From the NCBI GenBank assembly GCA_012934845.2, contig WNNJ02003060.1, positions 42,081 through 106,080 of the forward strand: a DNA stretch of 64,000 nt. The letters are read 5' to 3'. The notes beneath the pieces are model-generated. The model was not told the origin of the DNA. It made no database searches and saw only the letters and a list, made by a program, of their open reading frames with translations. Both the position numbers and the translations under genes were made by a program. Every line of letters starts with the position of its first letter. Position 1 is the stretch's first letter. The stretch is from Pomphorhynchus laevis (lineage: Eukaryota > Acanthocephala > Palaeacanthocephala > Echinorhynchida > Pomphorhynchidae). Below, in pieces: positions 1 through 9,392 of the stretch.

Positions 1-560
1 GGTGTCGCCACATAAACAAAATAGAGTTGGACATCCGTAGAGATTTGAAGCAGTAATACTTAAAGAGGGACATAAACCCCGGATGTTATGTAATATCACT
101 TTTCGGTTGAGGCAATTGAAAGCATTGCTCGCGTCAATAGTAAGGATAGCTGAGCTAGTGTTCTCCAAAATTCGAGATCTGATGCGATGAATAACGTAAT
201 CAATACTCGACTTCTGACCTGCACATAATTGTTTGCATCCACACAATGCCTGAATTTCGTGGGTGAGCAAATTCAGAATTGCCTTGCAAATGATTCTTTT
301 ATCCACATCCCCTATTCCGATCGGACGAATACCAGGATTCTTGTCCAAGGGGATGAGTCTGCTAGTGGTCAGTCCACGTAGGCTGTAATGATCCATGTCG
401 GTTGATGATATACGTATTGCCGTTTTGGCTAGAACATTTGCAAGTCGCGTTGATTGTTCTTCATGTTTCTGAAGCATGTTATACCATGCAGCGGCATCAA
501 GTGCTGAAGGGCCAGCGGATCCATGTATACGTGAGGCAGTTTCGATGATTGTGGAACAGT
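1..560 (-). pseudogene. RLE-family non-LTR retrotransposon, partial RT
   Basis: Read on the minus strand from about 560 down to the window edge, one open frame gives the first half of a reverse transcriptase. Recognisable blocks are GSAGPSALDAAAW, then a block with RLIPLDKNPGIRPIGIGD, then LCAGQ, then the motif A region LTIDASNAFNCLNRK followed by NIRGLCPSL. The same blocks occur in the same order in the intact element at 6146-9184 (GSAGPSG, RPIGVGE, LCAGQ, LIDATNAFNNCNRK), so this is a second, diverged member of that family. It runs off the window at base 1, so motif B, YADD and the endonuclease are not visible. No stop interrupts the visible part. It may belong to a longer copy whose 3' end lies outside. 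Confidence 0.85.
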
Positions 561-666
561 TCAGTTATTGTATAGCTTATTGTATAGCTTTTCATTCCAG
601 AGTGAAATTTGCTTTTCATTACGAGCCAGTGTTCGTCTTCTTGTTGGGGCATTCATGTAACCATCT

Positions 667-735
667 TTCTGAAGAATTAGCTGAGGGAAAATCAGAAGAA
701 TCAGCTAATTCTTCTTTCTGAAGAATTAGCTGAGT
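667..735. repeat. short direct repeat and 14-bp-arm palindrome
   Basis: The block TTTCTGAAGAATTAGCTGAG occurs twice, near 667 and 716. An inverted copy lies between them, so bases 701-714 and 720-733 form a perfect 14-bp stem with a 5-base loop. It lies between the RT fragment and the 22-bp array. Confidence 0.75.
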
Positions 736-829
736 GAAAATTATTAGACGCAACAACTTAACATCAACTTATCATTTTGTTTTTTTGTACTAATAAATTT
801 CTTTATAGAAGATTAAAAAATGATAAAAT

Positions 830-962
830 TATTATTGATCCCTAATTACATTATAGACCCCTAATTTCATTATTATTGAGTCCTAATTGTATTATTGATC
901 CATAATTTCATTATTATAGAGCCCTAATTTCATTAATATTGATCCATAATTCAATTATTTGC
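830..962. repeat. 22-bp minisatellite, array 1
   Basis: Degenerate tandem units of about 22 bp with consensus TTTCATTATTATTGATCCCTAA. The array lies on the 5' side of the minus-strand RLE-family fragment. Related arrays lie at 5880-5972 and 9393-9527. Confidence 0.8.
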
Positions 963-1083
963 TTTTACGCTTCAAAAGTTCTCACTTAGCGTTTGCTAAC
1001 CATGTCGAAATTTAGAGGATTATCAAGAGTTCATCGGATTGTACTTCACTAAAAGTGATCTTGATTGTTAACATATCTGGTGT

Positions 1084-1617
1084 CTTTCAACTGGTCTTTT
1101 GCTCAATGTTAACAAATATGTGAAGATGATAATCGGCGAGAACAATATTCCCTATACGTATAAGGTATTCAATCACAGAGATTTGGGAATCATCGTTGAT
1201 CAAACTCTTAAGACCAGATTAAACACGGATAATGTTTGTGAGAAAGCTATACGTGCCTTATATTGCATTAAAAATACATTTTCCTTAATTTCAGATCGTC
1301 TTCAAAACTTTATTCGTTGCTCTTGTAAGACCGCATTCTTGTACGCAATACTGCATACAAGCGAGTTTCCCAATAACTAATAAATAAATAAACTACTTAG
1401 GCACAGTTATGCGATGTGTATCTCATATGTGCATTGATCTCAAAGGCTACTCGTATAAAATGCGTTTAACGATGCTAGATTTAATTATTGTGAGGCTTAG
1501 GCTTGTCTTACTTGACCTTTTATCTATTTGGGTGATGATTCAAAAATCGATAAGATGCCCTTCCAGATTTCTGTGTCTTCGACAATCAGGCTTGCATGGG
1601 CACATTTGGACTCCGAA
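1084..1617 (+). pseudogene. family A LINE, RT C-terminal fragment (left half, split by LTR element)
   Basis: Bases 1099-1380 encode a segment (HRDLGIIVDQTLKTRLNTD, then KAIRALYCIKNTF) matching the segment downstream of the RT catalytic core in the minus-strand family A copy (HKDLGIIVHRSLKTKLNTD, KATRALYCIKNAF, near 22.0 kb). Similarity continues weakly in shifted frames to about 1617. The LTR retrotransposon starts at 1623, and the 3' end of a family A LINE resumes at 5630. So one LINE copy was split by the insertion. Frameshifts and stops make it non-functional. Confidence 0.75.
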
Positions 1618-1622
1618 TAAAC

Positions 1623-1698
1623 TGTTATGATATAAACTAACTTATTTACTTTGTTATAGATTGTTCAATAAAACCTCCGTGGTATTCGTATTATAACA
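1623..1698 (+). repeat. 5' LTR (76 bp) with TATA box, predicted start and AATAAA
   Basis: Starts TGTTATGATA and ends ATTATAACA, with 6-bp terminal inverted repeats. It has a TATA-like TATAAAC at 1631-1637. About 29 bases further on (1660) begins ATTGTTCAATAAA, which includes an AATAAA poly(A) signal at 1667-1672. This 13-mer is perfectly complementary to the sequence just after the LTR. U3, R and U5 thus appear compressed into 76 bp, far below typical LTR lengths of a few hundred bases. The promoter and start assignments are inferred from spacing. Confidence 0.85.
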
Positions 1699-1713
1699 GT
1701 TTATTGAACAATT
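1699..1713 (+). promoter_or_regulatory. putative self-primer binding site
   Basis: TTTATTGAACAAT at 1700-1712 lies directly after the 5' LTR and is the exact reverse complement of LTR bases 1660-1672, the predicted 5' end of the transcript. No match to a usual tRNA 3' end (TGG...) was seen at the site. This is the arrangement of Tf1-type self-priming elements. Confidence 0.6.
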
Positions 1714-1934
1714 GTATGTTATTTATCTCTCAAACTTTTTTAAGTTTGAGAGAACTTTAAAAAAAGTCCTCTCAAACGTTGACAGTAGCCGCCTCGAGGT
1801 CTATGACAGAGAGTATCGACAACACTGATGTAATTTATGCTGCTACGCGAACTAGAAAGAACATTTCAACTTGTGAATTCTGTGGTGGACCTGTGCATAA
1901 TCGAAGTAACTGCCCTGCCCGAAATGTCACCTGT
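1714..1934 (+). repeat. internal duplication: gag zinc-knuckle block copied into the leader
   Basis: Bases 1780 to about 1931 closely match 2521 to about 2680, the stretch encoding the zinc knuckle CEFCGGPVHNRSNC. The LTR end plus primer-site sequence (ATAACAGTTTATTGAACA) stands both before the block (from about 1693) and again after it (from about 1938). A hairpin, CTCTCAAACTT paired with AAGTTTGAGAG, lies at about 1728-1753. A template jump during reverse transcription would give this layout. Confidence 0.75.
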
Positions 1935-2027
1935 TTTATAACAGTTTATTGAACAGTTGTTGGATGAACAAGTTACTGACTCCACCTCAGCTCATTATCA
2001 GGCCAGACGATGTTAACGCAGAGAGAA

Positions 2028-2800
2028 TGGCTACATTGGAAAATGTGTTTCAAAAGTATCCTCAATGTGTATCCAGAGGCGACAGTCCTTGAAAAATTGA
2101 GCTTCCTCGTCAACTTGATCTAATCGGATCTATGTTTTGATCAGGCCATGTGAGACGTTCTCATAGGCGATGGATACTTTGCAAAACACGTTCGTCAATC
2201 AACTCAATCCCATTTACGCCCGATTCAAGCTGCATGGCATCAAGCAAAGCGATTCAGAAACAGTTGATCATTATCCTCGATCACTTGGTCTAATTGCTGA
2301 TAAATGCAACTTGCAAACTGCCACAGCCCTACAAAACCGTGATACGCATATTATTGATGTTTCGTGCAAGTTATTCAAAATTCGCAAATTCGGCAGCAAC
2401 TATTAGAATCACGACGGGAAACTCTCGAAGATATCCTGACCATTGCTTGCTCATTAGAGCGCGCTCATATCCAGGCAAGTGAATACATTCAATCTGAAGT
2501 AACTAGTTGTGACTCTTTATTGACAGTAGCCGCCTCGAGGTCTCCGACAGAGAGTATCGATAACACTAATGTAATTAATGCTGCTACGCGAACTATAAAG
2601 AACATTTTTTACTTGTGAATTCTGTGGTGAACCAGCGCATAATCAAAGTAACTGCCCTGCCTGAAATATAATATGTTTTCAATGTGAAAAAGGGGTATTT
2701 CGCAAAGGTGTGCCATTCGATGCGATTCAATAAATCTAAAACTTATTCGGCAGCTCTATACACTGCAACAGCAATAAGTAAATCGTCTAAAAGGACAACT
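2028..2800 (+). pseudogene. gag-like remnant with zinc knuckle
   Basis: An ATG near 2028 opens a broken frame. The segment from 2170 (FVNQLNPIYARFKLHGIKQ, then SETVDHYPRSLGLIADKC) looks like the capsid region of Ty3/gypsy Gag proteins. Near 2618-2660 follows a CX2CX4HX4C zinc knuckle, and a second Cys-rich stretch (CFQCEKG) near 2685. Several frameshifts separate the pieces. It would have packaged element RNA in the particle. Confidence 0.7.
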
Positions 2801-2813
2801 ATTATTATCATCA

Positions 2814-4548
2814 ATGAAAATACATGTTGACGCTCTGTTTGACACCAGAAGCAGCGAAAATTTTATCGATGAGAAACTTGTCAACAAACTACGATTGGAC
2901 ACACAGAGCTGTAATGATATAGTTCAATTGGCTTCAACTTCACGTAAGCACATAATTCAGCGGTGTTGTTTCCTTTTAGTTAAATGTAAGTCGCGTCATT
3001 ATCCTTCAATGAAATTCTTTGTAATGTCGTGCTTATGTGAACGTGTCATTCTTGGTCAATCATTCTTTCAAAATCATACCTTTGTGAATTGGAAATTTAG
3101 CAGACCACATCCTGGAATTACAGTTTCAGCAGTATCATCTACGTCAAAATTTTTAATTGCACCTGTTGAGCTGTTCAGAAATCTCAATATTAATTCTAAA
3201 TCAATTGCTATCAAATCAAGACGATATTCGTCCCTCGACCGAGACTTTATTCGCGAATAAATCATACGATTACTCCGAGAAGGGATAATAGAGCATAGCG
3301 TTTCTCAGTGGAGAGCACAACTCTTACTTGTTAAACAAGAAGACTCGTATGATAGTCGATTATTCATAAACCATTAATGGCTATACCTAACTCGATGCCT
3401 TTCCATTACCAAATATAACGGAAATGATCAGCAAATAGGTATGAACAAAGTATTCTCTTACGTTGACATATCTTAATCATATTATCAAGTTTCCATTAAG
3501 TTCGAAGATCGAATTTACATAGCATTTGAGGCTGAACATGAACTATACCACTTTACGCGAATGCCATTTGGCGTAACTAATGCTGTACTGGTATTTCAAC
3601 GTATCATGCGCAAACTAATACGTGACAACGACTTGAAAGGAACGTACGCTTATCTCGACGACATCATTGTTTGCGGCCGGAACTCGGAAGAGCGTGGTAC
3701 AATTTTGTAAAGATTCATGAACATGGCCAAAGTTTCAACCTGACTATCCCACAAGATAAATCAAAATTCTGTTCCAACTAATCGAAATTTCTTGGATATC
3801 ATATTGAAGATGGCAAAATTTCACTGGATAAAATTCGAATTAAGCACTTATTGAGATGGTCATTATAGGAGATAGAAAGGCTCTAGCCAGAATGATGGGC
3901 TTATTTGCTTATTACTCTAGATGGATCACGAATTATTCACAAAAGATTTGACCTCTTATATGTAACAACGATTTTCCGTTGAATTCATCGTCAGTCAAAG
4001 TCATGCAAAATTTAAAGGAGAAAATGGCATCATCTAGTTTAGCCACATATGATCCCACTGAACCGTTGACTGTCGTAACAGACGCTTTAGGTCACAGCAT
4101 TGGTTCGGTGCTCAACCAGAAAGAAAGACCGATATTATTGTTTTCAAAAACAGTATCTTTCTCAGCTCGAAATCAATCAAGTATCGAGAAGGAAGCGTGT
4201 GCTATTGTGGAATCACTAAAGTACTGAAAACATTATCTGCTAGGTCGCTAATTTATGTTGATTACTGACCAACGTTCAGTAGCATTTATGTTTTCTACGA
4301 AATATATTAATACGACTAAAAACGAGAAAATTTCTCGCTGGCGACTTGACTTATCTCATTTCCTATACGACATAGTGTATCGACGCAGAACCGAAAACCT
4401 GGCGGCCGATTTGTTTTCAAGAACTAAGAACACATTAGTACCGATTAGTAGTAGCTACACATCGCTCAAGTCTATTCACGAAAGCTTATGTAGGCTCTTG
4501 CATTACGTTCTCAGTAACCATCTTCCTTTTAAGAAAAAACAATGTTGA
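2814..4548 (+). pseudogene. pol remnant: protease, reverse transcriptase, RNase H
   Basis: The protease stretch reads DALFDTRSSENFID, where the family's catalytic Asp-Thr-Gly is Asp-Thr-Arg, and later VILGQSFF. The RT appears in pieces: a block with FTRMPFGVTNAV near 3550 and the catalytic box AYLDDIIV near 3650. RNase H follows from about 3979 (VVTDALGHSIGSVLNQK, then FSKTVSFSARN, then LITDQRSVAFMF). Stops and frameshifts break it at several points, for example near 3260, 3380, 3710 and 4227. Both the DTG to DTR change and the stops make it non-functional. Confidence 0.85.
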
Positions 4549-5560
4549 GTCCGTAATCCATTCATGTAAGACATGCAACTAATGGAAGCCGAAATTCTTT
4601 AAGCCATATTATCGTCCAATGATCAAGGCTACTCAAGTATTTTAGAGATTGAATATGAACTTCAAGGAACCCCTTCCGTCTAACAATCCGAATCGTTATT
4701 TGTTTTGCCTAATTGATGAATTTTCGCGATATCCTTTCGCTATATCGTGCTCAGATACATCTTCCAAAACTGTTATTCGATGCTTTACTCAGATCTTCAC
4801 GCTCTTCGAATTGCCTAGCTATTTGCATTCGGATCAAGTTTCGTGTTTTAAATCCGACGGATTGCGACATTTTTGTTCAGATCGATCAATAGCTATGAGT
4901 AGATATACCCCGTATAACTCACGCGGAAATGGGCAAGATGAAAGATACGTAGGAGTAATTTGGAAGACGATCCTCCACAAGCACTGGCGTCAATTAGACA
5001 TTTACTCTGTACTTCAACGGGTAGTAGATCACATTCGAGATTATTTACTTTTGAAAGGCGATCATCTATATGGCAATCAATTCCGAATGACTATTGGAAC
5101 CAGGACCTGTCTTATTAAAGAAGGATGTCAACTCCAAACATGAAGGTCGTGTAGAAATTGCTTATTTAATACACAGCGATGGGAACTATGCCCAAATAAA
5201 AAATTCGGATGGCCGAGAACTCAACGTTTCGACAAGAAAGCTGGCACCGTATCTACGAACACCACTTGAGAGATCATCAGTTCATCCTTCATTAGGTGAT
5301 TATTCTACACCAGTTTGTTCAACACACGAACGAAATGTTGAACATAATCGTCCTTCCGATATACGCGATGAATACAGCTCGCTAAACCGAAGATCCACGA
5401 TTTCGGATACGATAAACCAGTCAAGCGTTAATGATATGGAAACTGTATTACCAACAAGGACCAGTAATCGCTCTCGAAGGATGCCGGAATATCTAAAGGA
5501 TTACATATTAGGTAATGATCAGATCAATCAACAGACAGATGAGAAGAATGTTATGATATA
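4549..5560 (+). pseudogene. integrase remnant
   Basis: Bases 4649-5143 encode the integrase core of a Ty3/gypsy element. The segment FCLIDEFSRYPFAISCSD carries the first catalytic Asp, LHSDQVSCFKSDGLRHFC the second, and YNSRGNGQDERYVGVIWK the Glu. A downstream frame (5094-5561) encodes a basic, Ser/Arg-rich tail that overlaps the start of the 3' LTR. The zinc-binding N-terminus around 4549-4640 is broken by stops. Confidence 0.8.
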
Positions 5561-5624
5561 AACTAACTTATTTACTTTATTATAGATTGTTCAATAAAAC
5601 CTCCGTTGTATTCGTATTATAACA
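5549..5624 (+). repeat. 3' LTR (76 bp)
   Basis: Copy of the 5' LTR with two substitutions. It keeps the TATAAAC box, the 13-base self-complementary segment (5586-5598) and the AATAAA signal. It is preceded by polypurine tract GAGAAGAA (5541-5548) and followed by target duplication TAAAC. Confidence 0.92.
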
Positions 5625-5629
5625 TAAAC

Positions 5630-5870
5630 ATTCACATGGTCGGTTTGCTAGATCGTGGAGGTTATCTCACATAATTTTAAATATTTGGAATTCGTTGCCA
5701 GACGACATTGCTGCTCTCTCAAACTATATGTTCAAATGAAAAGTTCGTAATTGGATAATGGATCCGACTATCAGATTGCACTTATTTCGGTATCATAGGA
5801 GTGAGCAACATTATTCTCTCTTTTTTCTTATCTGTCTAAAAAGCCCTAAGGCTAAGACATGTTGTGAATA
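5630..5870 (+). pseudogene. family A LINE 3' end (right half of split copy)
   Basis: In one frame it reads LNIWNSLPDDIAALSNYMFK, the C-terminal block that other family A copies show as MWNSLPDEVVAAPSLITFK (near 16.55 kb). A short 3' UTR follows with AAAAAGCCCTAAGGCT, like the 3' ends near 16.73 kb and 21.40 kb. It is the distal part of the LINE interrupted by the LTR element. Confidence 0.7.
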
Positions 5871-5879
5871 ATATTTATT

Positions 5880-5972
5880 GTACCCTAATTTTTTTATTAT
5901 TGATCCCTAATTTCATTATTATGAAGCCCTAATTTAATTATTATTAAAACATATTTTCATTATTATTTGGTT
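5880..5972. repeat. 22-bp minisatellite, array 2
   Basis: About four degenerate copies of the CCCTAATTTCATTATTATTGA unit. It stands immediately upstream of the 5' untranslated region of the intact RLE-family element. Confidence 0.75.
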
Positions 5973-6145
5973 TCTTATAAACATACATTTGAGATAAATA
6001 ACATACAATTTAAAATTTAATTCTGAGATTCGTTTGACACAAAGTGAAATTCTCTGATTGGAAATTCAAGTATCAACAAATTACAATTGAAATTCCTAGC
6101 TGCTAACTAACAAATACTTACATTACTTACACTGAGGGAGTGGCA

Positions 6146-9100
6146 ATGCCTCGTGGCAAACCGTCTACAAGTAGACCATGCTGCTCTTGTAACACTGATG
6201 CAGCAAGATGCAAAGGTTGCCGGTGCGCAAAAGCAGGCTCGAACTGCATAAACTGCAGAGCTCCGAACTGTACTAGAAAGACGAAAACTGTATACAATGA
6301 CCCTGTTCATCAACCTAGAGCAAATACTACCGATAAAGTGCTAGAAATGCATAATGCAACAAACGTCGATTCTATCGCCGAAGTCTCGAGCGCGTGTGCC
6401 TTGTCACCAATCAATTATGCTACCAATCAGAATCTATTTTGGAGCACTGGTTTTACGGAGGTAATAAAATGGATCCCAAATCATTTTGCGCTTCCCAAAT
6501 GTGGCGCCAGTCAGAAATTTATTGATCTTTTGAGTGAATGTTTCGAATATTTCAATCAGTCAAATGTATGCGCATACGATCCTCTAGTTCGATCTACTAT
6601 GCTATGTCAACTGCTATTGCAGAGGCCGCCAACGCGGAAGGTTAACTTACTACGAAAAACCCTAGAAAGAAGATTAACATTACTCAAAGATTTGAAACTT
6701 GACGAACTTATGTCCGAAGCATCCTACCTACAGAAATTGAGAAAGGATAACATTGAAAATAAAAAGCTACCAGAATCTTTCGTGATCGAGAAAATAGTTA
6801 AATTGATTAAATCTGGAAAATACGGAAAGGCATCAAGGTTGCTAGACAAAGGACAACACTCAGGAGTTTTGGCTGCTGAAACAATAATTCAAGGCAAAAC
6901 GGTACTCGAAAAATTAGAAGAACTCCACCCAAGAGCCTCTACGGTGAACGAAGAATACCTTCTGAAAGAAAATATGGCTGGTTGTGTAGATCATCACGAC
7001 ACAAGGTTTTTCGATATCACACCTGATGATATAATTAAAGCGTCCAAAAGTACCAAGGGATCTGCCGGGCCTTCGGGAGTATGTGCAGATGAGTGGCGTA
7101 AATTTCTAACAATACATGGATTAGCCTCAAAACGTCTTGCCGCAGCAATATGCGGATTTGTAATAAAGATTTCAAGCGAAAAGTTAAATCCAGTAGCGTT
7201 ACAAGCGTTCACAGTCAGTCGCCTTATACCGTTGGAAAAGCATAATGGGATTAGACCCATTGGAGTAGGAGAAGTATTGCGACGGATTGCGGGACGTACT
7301 GTGTTGTCACTTATTGGAAAAGATGTTAGGAGTGTATGTGGTTTTACGCAACTTTGTGCAGGCCAAAGATGTGGAACAGAGATTGCTATTCACACGATTC
7401 GAGATGCGTTTAGTCAATCTTCTGATGAATGCATCTTACTAATAGATGCAACCAATGCCTTTAATAACTGCAACCGAAAAATGACACTGGAAAATATGAA
7501 ATTCATCTGTCCCGCAATGTCGACGATATTGCACAATACCTACATTCAACCTTCGATGCTGGTGGTGGATAACTCAATATTAAAATCAACAGAAGGTTTC
7601 ATACAAGGAGACCCTCTCGCCATGGCAACACTCGCTGCAGCCTCGATGCCACTAATAGGAAAACTAAAACAAGTAGCTCCAAACGCTAAACATTGTTGGT
7701 ACGCTGATGATGGAGCGTGCGTGGGCAAACCAAGCGATATAAATAAGGTATGGAAAGAGCTTAACCGAATAGGACCCGCGTTTGGATTCATAACAAATTC
7801 ATCAAAATGTACCGTATTGACAGGCAAAACCTGTAATATTGATTGTCTGGATGAACTCGCGGATGATGGTGTATATATTCGATGCGATGGAATCAAATAC
7901 CTTGGGAGCATGATTGGGCTCGAACAATATGTTGAAACCGAGATAATCAACAAAGTAACGAATTGGTCAGGTCAAATAGAAAAGCTAAAACAGATTGCCG
8001 ATAGAGACGCCTTCGCCGGATACACTTTGCTAATCAAAGCTTTGCTACACAAATTTTCATACATTCTTAGAACATGTGAAGTAGCAGATTGTCTTCTAAT
8101 ACCTTTAAAGAATGCGATACTTCATAATCTTTTGCCGGGAATGCTGGGAATCAACAGCCTCGACGATGAGTCAAGTAGAATAGTAGCTTTACCATGCAGA
8201 TATGTTGGACTTGGTATAGTCGACTATACTCAAGAATGCAATAATGAATACGAGAAATCACGCATGATGTATAGGGCTAGTGTAGATAGAGACCACTCAG
8301 AAGTTCCCCTAGAAACGACTCAGCATAATGTAGTCAAGCAGATAAGAGAAATGAACATAATAAAGTTTAATAGAATGGTGACGGAGATAACTAGTAACTC
8401 TAAAAATGATTTAAAGACAATTTTATGGAATGCCAGCATGAAAGGTGCCTACTCGTGGTTAACAGCAGGGTTTGTTGAGGGTTTGTTCATATCCTCCTTA
8501 GAATTCCACGACGCGATTTCAATAAGATACGAGTGGAAACCGAATCGCTATTTGGGTGAGTGTGCGTGTGGAGTGTCTCTAACAACAATACACGCACTTT
8601 CATGCAAGACAGGCTGTTTCAACTTCATACGTCACAACAGTGTCGCTAACGAGATTGTTAGAGTACTCAAGGAAACCTGTCGACTCGTATGTACAGAACC
8701 AGTATTGCTCCCGGTTCCAGACACAGTCATTTTTGAATCTCAAGCCACATCACGGGAAAGAGACGCAAGATCAGACATAAGATGTACTGGCCTCTTCGGG
8801 AATCTGACGGAGCGGTCCTTTATGGACGTATGCGTTTTCAACAACCTAGCGCCGTCTTATTCCTTGGATACAATGAAGGATCCCTTCAAGTACCATGAAA
8901 ATCGGAAGCAGGCAAAATATACAGAGCGGATTGCGAAAATAGAAAATGCTTCGTTTCACCCGCTGATTTTCTCAACTGTTGGTGGTATTGGAAAGATAGC
9001 GGACTCGATACTTAAGCGCATATCTTCACTTAAAGCGAGCAACAACAACCTTTCATATCCCGATTTGATCCGTCAAGAAAGAGCCAGGATTTCACTCCTT

Positions 9101-9184
9101 ATTATAAAATCCACATCGATGGCTATGCGAAACAGGTATCAAGAACCAGGAACTCTAATTCACGATAAGGACGCACCACTCTAA
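6146..9184 (+). CDS. intact RLE-family non-LTR retrotransposon ORF (CXC + RT + CCHC + endonuclease)
   Basis: Uninterrupted 1012-codon frame; the ATG at 6146 is used because the in-frame upstream stop (TAA at 6104) leaves no earlier ATG. An N-terminal Cys cluster (about residues 8-45: CCSCN, then RCKGCRCAKAG, then CINCRAPNC) resembles the DNA-binding CXC domain of MSL2/tesmin proteins. The RT spans roughly residues 280-560, with GSAGPSG, motif A LIDATNAFNN (Asp about 434), motif B FIQGDPLAMA and motif C WYADDGA (about 518-524). Near residue 806 a CX1CX7HX3C motif is followed by FIRHN, as in R2-like elements. A PD-(D/E)xK-like nuclease follows (Asp about 877, DVCVF about 894, FHPLIFSTVGG). The protein is expected to nick target DNA and copy its own RNA there. 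All visible catalytic residues are intact, so it may be recently active. Confidence 0.93.
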   Translation: MPRGKPSTSRPCCSCNTDAARCKGCRCAKAGSNCINCRAPNCTRKTKTVYNDPVHQPRANTTDKVLEMHNATNVDSIAEVSSACALSPINYATNQNLFWSTGFTEVIKWIPNHFALPKCGASQKFIDLLSECFEYFNQSNVCAYDPLVRSTMLCQLLLQRPPTRKVNLLRKTLERRLTLLKDLKLDELMSEASYLQKLRKDNIENKKLPESFVIEKIVKLIKSGKYGKASRLLDKGQHSGVLAAETIIQGKTVLEKLEELHPRASTVNEEYLLKENMAGCVDHHDTRFFDITPDDIIKASKSTKGSAGPSGVCADEWRKFLTIHGLASKRLAAAICGFVIKISSEKLNPVALQAFTVSRLIPLEKHNGIRPIGVGEVLRRIAGRTVLSLIGKDVRSVCGFTQLCAGQRCGTEIAIHTIRDAFSQSSDECILLIDATNAFNNCNRKMTLENMKFICPAMSTILHNTYIQPSMLVVDNSILKSTEGFIQGDPLAMATLAAASMPLIGKLKQVAPNAKHCWYADDGACVGKPSDINKVWKELNRIGPAFGFITNSSKCTVLTGKTCNIDCLDELADDGVYIRCDGIKYLGSMIGLEQYVETEIINKVTNWSGQIEKLKQIADRDAFAGYTLLIKALLHKFSYILRTCEVADCLLIPLKNAILHNLLPGMLGINSLDDESSRIVALPCRYVGLGIVDYTQECNNEYEKSRMMYRASVDRDHSEVPLETTQHNVVKQIREMNIIKFNRMVTEITSNSKNDLKTILWNASMKGAYSWLTAGFVEGLFISSLEFHDAISIRYEWKPNRYLGECACGVSLTTIHALSCKTGCFNFIRHNSVANEIVRVLKETCRLVCTEPVLLPVPDTVIFESQATSRERDARSDIRCTGLFGNLTERSFMDVCVFNNLAPSYSLDTMKDPFKYHENRKQAKYTERIAKIENASFHPLIFSTVGGIGKIADSILKRISSLKASNNNLSYPDLIRQERARISLLIIKSTSMAMRNRYQEPGTLIHDKDAPL

Positions 9185-9242
9185 GTCGATTTGTACGATC
9201 AACTCCCTTTGAACTAAAAAATCAGAATTTGAATTGCCACTT

Positions 9243-9381
9243 TGGACCCATTAGAGGGTAACCTTTAAGCTGTCTTATTTTTGAATAATTTATATTATTA
9301 AAAAAATTATATTAATTCTTTATTTATTATAAGTGTTCCAATTGGAGGTAGTACATTTAAGGTTGCCCGCAAATGGGCCCT
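9243..9381. mobile_element. small inverted-repeat element (MITE-like)
   Basis: Left end GGACCCATTAGAGGGTAACC and right end (reverse complement) GGGCCCATTTGCGGGCAACC form imperfect terminal inverted repeats of about 25 bp around an AT-rich core. The right-end motif CCCGCAAATGGGCCC recurs alone at about 21088. It lies 58 bp after the retrotransposon stop codon, so it may instead be a structured 3' UTR. Confidence 0.5.
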
Positions 9382-9392
9382 GTATTATACCA

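Larger units (their letters stand above)
1623..5624 (+). mobile_element. Ty3/gypsy-like LTR retrotransposon with 76-bp LTRs, decayed coding region
   Basis: Two 76-bp direct repeats (1623-1698 and 5549-5624, differing at two positions) begin TGTTAT and end ATAACA. They are flanked by a 5-bp target-site duplication TAAAC (1618-1622 and 5625-5629). Between them, in order, are gag-like, zinc-knuckle, aspartic protease, reverse transcriptase, RNase H and integrase remnants; protease-RT-RNase H-integrase order is typical of Ty3/gypsy elements. A purine run GAGAAGAA lies directly before the 3' LTR. The reading frames carry many stops and frameshifts, so the element is dead, but LTR similarity (74/76) suggests moderately recent insertion. 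It landed inside a family A LINE. Confidence 0.93.

Noticed and set aside
7546-7953. Minus-strand 135-codon frame
   Set aside because: Antisense shadow of the intact retrotransposon ORF.
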